Assembly (NCBI GenBank): GCA_001931875.2
Contig: MSJH02000071.1
Span: 1 to 36,751 of the forward strand
Length of the DNA: 36,751 bases
Direction of reading: 5' to 3'
Source of the DNA: Byssochlamys sp. IMV 00236
Taxonomy: Eukaryota > Ascomycota > Eurotiomycetes > Eurotiales > Thermoascaceae
Both the position numbers and the translations under genes were made by a program. This document shows positions 30,788 through 36,751 of this stretch, one piece after another (the stretch's first letter is position 1; each line of letters begins with the position of its first letter). The notes beneath the pieces are model-generated. The model searched no databases, was not told where the DNA came from, and saw nothing but the letters and a program-made list of their open reading frames with translations.

Positions 30788-33700
30788 ATGTCAAAGGTAA
30801 ATTAACTCGCTCTGTCTAATATAATTCATGGTTTGTCTAATGCTGGAATATAGAACACTGATACAGAAGCTGTAAATATATCATATATTCACCACACAAA
30901 GCATACATTTATACTCATTTACTTTGACCATTTAGTCATCACCTGTTTCCACACCTCAAGCCGATTCTGTAAAATAAGAAGAAAAAAAAAAAAAGAAACG
31001 AACAACTCATATTTGGCAACTAATCTTTTTTTTTTTTAACTAGATGGCTTCTTCCAAGGAATCAACACCACTTCGCACCTTCAAGGAACCTTCTCTCGTA
31101 AGCTCAACACTTTTACATCAGTTGTGTCTTAATACTCATGTAAAAAAAGTACGAAACTCGTGTTAGAAGATACAGATATTTGCTTGGACAGACCGAGTTA
31201 TTTGCGCACTTCTTGAAATTGAAAGATATAAAGGACGAAGCTATGCAAGCTGTGTTGGCAGAAAAGGAAGCAGAAGCATCAAAAGACAACAAAGAAGGGT
31301 AGGATATTGTCATATTCTCGACTGTGTGTAGCTGATAATTTCTATATATACAGATCAAAGCGTAGAAGAAAGACCGAAAAAGAGGAAGATGAAGAGATCC
31401 TGAAGGATGAACAGACAGAAAACGAGGATCAACTCACTGTGTTCACTCAATCGCCTGCTTGTAAATATAATAATTTAGTAGAAAAAAATTTTTTTTTCTT
31501 ACTTATGCATATTATCTGTAGACGTCACAGGAGGCACTTTAAGAGAATATCAGATACAGGGTTTGAATTGGATGATTTCCTTGTTTGAAAATGGTATCAA
31601 TGGTATTTTGGCAGATGAAATGGTAAGATTTAGAGATAGAGTCCACTCTTTTAGGGGGAAAGACTGAACACACTATCTAGGGTCTTGGTAAAACATTACA
31701 AACAATTTCATTCTTGGGTTATCTGAAGCATGTTCGTGGTATTCCTGGTCCTCATTTGGTGGTTGTGCCCAAATCCACATTGCATAACTGGCTGAATGAA
31801 TTTAATAAGTGGATACCCGATTTCAACGCATTTGTTTTCCATGGTGATAAGGAAACGAGAGTAAGCAAACTATTTTAAACAATGAGAGAGAGAATGTCTA
31901 ATTTGATTTTAGCAAAACTTGATCAAAGAACGTATCATTCCCGAAGATTTTGAAGTGTGCATTACCTCGTATGAGATTTGTTTGTTGGAGAAAGCACAGT
32001 TTAAGAAGATTAAATGGCAATACATCATCATTGACGAAGCTCACCGTATCAAGAACGAAAACTCAATGCTTTCCCAACTCGTCCGTATCTTGGAATCCAA
32101 AAACCGTTTGCTGATCACTGGTACACCACTTCAAAACAACCTGCACGAACTCTGGGCACTTCTCAACTTTTTACTTCCCGACGTGTTCAGCTCTTCTGAA
32201 GTGTTTGATGAATGGTTTGAAAAACAAGGAGGCGATCAAAAGAAGGTAGTGGAGCAGCTTCACAAAGTGCTTCGACCCTTTTTGCTCCGCCGTATCAAAT
32301 CCGATGTAGAGAAATCGCTCCTTCCTAAAAAGGAACTTAATGTCTACGTTCGTATGTCTCCAATGCAACGCCAGTGGTATCAAAAGATCTTGGAAAAGGA
32401 CATTGATGCTATCAATGGTGTGGGCATAAACAAGAAAGAAGGCAAGACGCGTTTGTTGAACATTGTGATGCAGTTGAGAAAATGCTGTAATCATCCTTAT
32501 CTCTTTGACGGTGCTGAACCTGGACCACCCTTTACGACAGATCAACACTTGGTAGACAACTCTGGAAAGATGATCGTCTTGGACAAACTACTTAAAAAAT
32601 GCAAAGCACAAGGTTCCCGTGTGCTCTTGTTTAGTCAGATGAGTCGTGTGCTCGATATTCTCGAGGATTACTGTTGGTGGAGAAACTATGAGTATTGCCG
32701 TATCGATGGTCAGACGAATCAAGAAGAGCGTATTGATGCTATTGATGAATATAATCGACCGGGTAGCAGCAAGTTCATCTTTTTGCTCACTACACGTGCT
32801 GGTGGTCTTGGTATCAACTTGACAACTGCTGATGTCGTCATCTTGTATGATAGTGACTGGAATCCTCAGGTTGATTTACAGGCCATGGATCGTGCTCATC
32901 GTATTGGACAGACAAAACAAGTATATGTGTTTAGATTTGTTACAGAAAATGCTATTGAGGAAAAAGTTCTCGAACGTGCTGCTCAAAAGCTTCGATTAGA
33001 TCAGCTTGTCATCCAACAGGGACGTATGCCTGCAGGCGGAAAGTCCAAGACGGCTAGCAAGGATGAATTGCTGACCATGATTCAACACGGTGCTGAAAAC
33101 ATCTTTAAGGACTCTTCTGAAAATGCCTCGGGATTTGATGACGACATTGACGAAATATTGCGTCATGGCGAGGAAAAGACAGCTGAATTGAACAGCAAGT
33201 ATTCCAACTTGCAAATAGATGACCTCAAGAACTTCACATCCGAGAGCGCCTACAAATGGGATGGCGAGGATTGGAGCCACAAGCGAAAAGCAGATAGCGT
33301 TGGTCTCTCCTGGTTGGGTCCTGCTAAACGTGAGAGAAAGGCCAACTATGCCGTTGACGATTATTATAAAGAAGCTCTTCGTACGAGCACGAGAACACCT
33401 TCGAACAAGGCACCTCGCCCCAAGAAATACAATACTGAAGACTTCCAGTTCTTCCCTGCCAGACTCATCGAGTTAAATGAGCGTGACACCTACTATTTGA
33501 GAAAGAGCCTTGGCTATAAGGTCCCCCCTGTGACTCCTGAAGAAGGAGCCTCGGAAGAGGAAGTCCAACAGCTTGAAAAGGAAAGAGAAGAAGAACAGAA
33601 AAAGATTGACAACGCCGAACCATTGACTGAACAGGAAGAAGAGGAACGCAAGTCGTTGTACGCCAAGGGCTTTTCAAATTGGAGCAAGAAGGACTTTGCC

Positions 33701-34378
33701 ACGTTTATCAATGCATGTGCTAAATACGGTCGAAACAATTTTGACGCCATCACATCTGATTTAGAAAATAAGACATTAGATGAAGTCAAGAAATACGCCA
33801 AGGTCTTTTGGCAGCGCTATAAGGAAATAACAGACTATGAGAGACATATCGCCAAGATCGAAAAGGGAGAAAGCGAATTAGAAAAGCAGGCAGATATTCA
33901 AGGACAATTAACACAAAAGGTCAAGAAACACCGTGTGCCACTTCAACAACTCAAGATCCATTACACTCAGCCAACAAAGGGTAAAAACTATACAGAGGAA
34001 GAGGATCGATTCTTGATTGTGATGCTCGAAAAGTATGGATACGGTACGGAGAACGTGTATGATCATATTCGACGTGAGATCAAACAGTCACCGCTCTTCC
34101 GATTCGACTGGTTCTTGAAGAGTAGAACATCACAAGAGATTGCCAGACGATGCAATACGTTAATCAGTTTGATTCAAAAGGAAAATAGTGAAGCACAAGA
34201 AGAGGAAAAGAAGGTAATTAAAAGTATAATGTTAAAAAAAACATGGACTAAATAAATAATATAGACTCAAACAAAGGGACGAGGCGCAGGTAGCAGCAGC
34301 AGCAGTGGTAACAATAGAGGAAAGGCAACTGCTAGCAGCAACAACAACAACAGTAGTAGTAAAACAAAACGCCGATAG
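30788..34378 (+). CDS. ISW1: ISWI chromatin-remodelling ATPase
   Basis: Ten exons: 30788-30796, 30854-30871, 30936-30968, 31044-31097, 31150-31298, 31354-31460, 31522-31622, 31681-31860, 31913-34213, 34265-34378. They give 1021 residues, the normal ISWI size. The first four coding exons are only 9, 18, 33 and 54 nt. SNF2 motifs: ILADEM|GLGKT (Walker A, split by an intron, about residue 155), DEAH (258), GTPLQNN, then helicase-[25 protein letters not shown] and DRAHRIGQ. C-terminal HAND, SANT ([19 protein letters not shown], about 803) and SLIDE ([19 protein letters not shown], about 907) domains identify ISWI rather than Snf2 or Chd1. It slides nucleosomes into regular spacing. The last exon is a Ser/Asn-rich basic tail. 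ISW1 versus ISW2 orthology is not decided. Confidence 0.94.
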
Positions 34379-34473
34379 AAAAATAATAGAAAAAAAAAAA
34401 AAAGTTTAATTTATCACTCTGGTCTCTTTTTCATACTGAGTTTCTTAATAAAAATTTTTTATACCTTTTAAAA

Positions 34474-35620
34474 ATGTCAAAGGCAGAACAGGTGAATCAA
34501 CAGCTTCATGAGATATTTGATCCTGAAAACTTGAAAAAGGACAACTTTTTCAGAGAACTTGTTGAAAAAGATCCTGAAGGGTGTACGAATCATATATTGA
34601 AGTCAAGCAAAGTTATAAACTTTTGTTTATAGGGGTTCCTATAAAGAAGATGAGCTTGATTAAGCGATTCAAGCAGATCATCGAAGGCGATCTCTCTATA
34701 TTCGAGGAAGCAGTCTCTACCTCACCCGAGAGCTTTGAGCTCAACGAAGCCAAGACTCATTTACGTTGCATAAAGAAGGCTGAAGAGCCAAAAAAGGAAG
34801 AAGAAAAGGATGAAAAGCAATCAAAGAATGAAGAAAAGATTAAAAACCATATCGAAAGTTTGAACCATCGATCAATTTATGCTGTAAGAAAAAATATGAA
34901 CAGTGTTAAAATAGAAATTAAAGTTTATTTTTGCAGAAAGGATTCTCGGTGGATAAAGAACCAAGTGAAAAGGATTTGAAAGAATTCTATGGTAAATTTG
35001 GACGTGTCTTGTCTCTCAAGTTCCGTCGTGAAGGTGATAAGAAATATGAAGGCAAATTCAAAGGCAGTATCTTTGTCGAATTCGAAAATCAAGAAATTGC
35101 CGAACGTGTTGTTGCTGAGGCAACAGAGTATGATGGTAAGGAACTCCTGACGATGATCAAGGGCGATTATGTTGACATGAAGAAGCGTGAAAAGTATCAA
35201 GGTCAGGAATTTGAGTTTAAGGAAATGAAGAAGCGTCACCGATACTTGGTCGAGTACAAGAATGCAAAAGACACACAGTTCTCGGATATCAAACAGATCG
35301 TCAAGGCAATCACACCTGTTGGTCGCGTGGAAAAGTTAAAGGAAGCTGGCTCAGGCGTGCTCGAGATTTTTGAAACCACACCTGAGGAATTTTTGAATAA
35401 GCTGGGAGAACAGAATGCGGAGGGTATCCAGTTTATGCTGTGTAGTGCTGAAGCAAGAAAGCATTTCCTTGAATGTCAAGATAAAGTGAAGCATCGTCAT
35501 GACAAAGGTGGCAGAGGTGGTCATGGATTCAGAGGAAAGAAGAGACCTCAGGGAAGACAACAAGATGATAGCAATAAGCGTTCTCGAGGAGTGGTCGAAG
35601 TAAAGACCGCAGAGAAATAA
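34474..35620 (+). CDS. LHP1: La protein (RNA polymerase III transcript chaperone)
   Basis: Exons 34474-34582, 34633-34883 and 34937-35620 give 347 residues. The La motif covers about residues 5-95: HEIFDPENLKKDNFFRELVE, then EGWVP (Trp codon split by intron 1) and IKKMSLIKRFKQI. RRM1 (about 122-195) has GKFGRVLSLKFRRE and GSIFVEFENQEIAERV. A second, degenerate RRM (about 225-300) has HRYLVEYKNAKDTQFSDIK and GSGVLEIFE. The tail is Gly/Arg/Lys-rich. La binds the UUU-OH ends of pre-tRNAs and other Pol III RNAs in the nucleus. The donor GTACGA at 34583 was chosen over GTGTAC at 34581 because only it restores the invariant WVP. Poly(A) signal AATAAA at 35669-35674. Confidence 0.93.
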
Positions 35621-35913
35621 AAAAGCATACAATACACATTATAGAATGACATTGTGCATATATTACAAAATAAAGATCTTAAATCCCATTGAAGCATGAC
35701 ATACTTATTTGTTGTTCTTTTTAAAGAATTGGCAAGGACATGGGACTAATTTAAGTTAAAAGAAAACATTGTATACATAAATTTTATTTATAAATGGCAT
35801 AAAGTTATGTAAAGATATATGTGTAAAATATATAAAAAGAAAAAATAGCATTGTTCATATACAGAATAGATTTAGATTCGTGCGACATAAATCATGTGCT
35901 TAATATACAGTTC
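35621..35913. terminator. Convergent 3' flank of La and C2H2 genes
   Basis: AT-rich. Plus-strand AATAAA at 35669-35674 serves La. Several TTTATT strings on the plus strand (35782-35790) offer signals for the minus-strand zinc-finger transcript. Confidence 0.5.
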
Positions 35914-36434
35914 TTAATCGGTCTTGTAGAGATATCTTGTAATAGAATCCGCTGGGTAGTCAATACCCATATTGGGTTTAGCGTATATAAAATCAGAATG
36001 AAATAGAAAAGGCTTTGGGTAATCAAAAGTGGGTGACATGGGTGGTAGTAAGACTGGACGAGGTGGAGGATAATATTGATCTCGATAATAGTTGTTGTAT
36101 CTGTTTCTTTTTGATTTAGTTGACAAGTGTGTTCTATAATGCTGCATCATATTATCTTGTCGTGAGAATCTACTTGGGCACCCTGGATATAGACAGTAAA
36201 AGTTCTTTTCACCTGTATGAATTCTAAAATGTCTAGCTAAATGACCACTAAAGGCTGGGTATGAGCATTCTATGTTTTCCTTGAGGATTGGACAAGTTAC
36301 CTGGTGGTAAAGCTTTTTTGACATTCTGTGCAATGATGCTTACGCTTCCTCTTTTCTTCTATCACATCATCATTCAACAGGTTGATTTGTCTTCCTTTTG
36401 AATTAGTTACAGATAGATAATTGGTGTTTGCCAT
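35914..36434 (-). CDS. Two-finger C2H2 transcription factor-like protein
   Basis: Exons 36434-36301 and 36247-35914, with a 53-bp intron inside the first finger, give 155 residues. After a short head and a basic patch (EEKRKRKH) come C2H2 finger 1 (CTECQKSFTT then SGHLARHFRIH) and the linker TGEKNF. Finger 2 follows (CLYPGCPSRFSRQDNMMQHY with RTH). The tail is Tyr/Pro-rich (YYPPPRPVLLPPMSP). The paired fingers with SRQDNMMQHYRTH resemble the Msn2/Seb1-like stress-type regulators of fungi, but the protein is much shorter. Starts at MANTNYLS; the frame is open further upstream to an ATG at 36566, a less likely start. Confidence 0.85.
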
Positions 36435-36751
36435 GGTAACGTGAAGATGAGGGAATGGGCAAAAGAGATGACGAAAAAGAAGAGCTGAGAGAAAGAAAGA
36501 GAAAAGATCTACACCAAAGGGATGCCCTGTCTGATTTATAGTCGAGATCTTGTGTAATGAACGCACTGATCGTCATTATATTAAAAAACGTGGTTTGTAT
36601 TACGCCTCAGAACAAGGGAGCCAAATTGCCTTTTTGTCCATACACTTGAAATCCAGAAAATTTAATTTTCTTTTTTTAGATGATGTTGCCAAGCCAACGT
36701 GAATACAAAAAAGAAAAAAAAAAAAAAAAGGAAAATACATCAATGCACGTT
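36435..36751. promoter_or_regulatory. Upstream region of the C2H2 gene
   Basis: Pyrimidine-rich on the minus strand near 36470-36510, then AT-rich with an A-tract at 36711-36729. No exon supported. Confidence 0.4.

Noticed and set aside
30922..30966. Minus-strand exon reading [15 protein letters not shown] after a CAG acceptor
   Set aside because: It is antisense to ISWI exon 3 (30936-30968), which joins in frame to conserved ISWI sequence.
34581..34632. Donor GTGTAC at 34581 for La intron 1
   Set aside because: It puts exon 2 out of frame; GTACGA at 34583 restores the invariant WVP of the La motif.
1..36751. tRNA, rRNA or snRNA genes
   Set aside because: No B-box (GGTTCGA-type) or other recognisable RNA gene pattern was seen on reading, though a covariance-model search was not possible.

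Overview
This is nuclear DNA of a filamentous fungus, most likely an early-diverging one of the Mucorales type. The evidence is a low-GC sequence, compact genes split by many 45-65 bp GT...AG introns, tight gene spacing, and a Fanzor-type TnpB homologue lying beside Tc1/mariner and Mutator-like transposase fragments. The assignment to Mucorales is an inference from protein style and intron style, not from a search.

Layout. Positions 1-603 hold the 3'-truncated end of a C2H2 zinc-finger gene with a Pro-rich repeat. Positions 670-4165 are a transposon graveyard: a Tc1/mariner fragment, a Mutator-like (MULE) transposase relic on the minus strand and, diverging from it, a multi-exon Fanzor (eukaryotic RNA-guided nuclease family) relic whose three RuvC acidic residues are still legible. 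Next come a tandem-bromodomain protein (4297-6617, +), a small or decayed spliced ORF (6915-7560, -) and a forkhead factor (8114-8987, -).

From 10.2 to 25.7 kb lies a dense run of housekeeping genes, all on the minus strand: prohibitin-2, a cytochrome b5/acyl-CoA dehydrogenase fusion, a stand-alone Yvh1-type zinc domain, RAD2/XPG, a BAR-PH-ArfGAP protein, mitochondrial aconitase, and a CTK1/CDK12-like kinase with an RS-rich head. An alpha-arrestin gene (+) diverges from the kinase. A 2 kb gene-poor stretch follows, with a possible tyrosine-recombinase relic. Then come a tentative 45-codon spliced gene (-), ISWI (+), La (+) and a two-finger C2H2 protein (-).

The genes do not form one pathway. 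Several act in chromatin and transcription (bromodomain protein, ISWI, CTK1, forkhead, zinc fingers), RNA biogenesis (La, Yvh1 zinc domain) and mitochondria (aconitase, prohibitin, acyl-CoA dehydrogenase). Intron positions were set by hand from splice signals and frame continuity. All full-length models listed give an unbroken frame unless stated.
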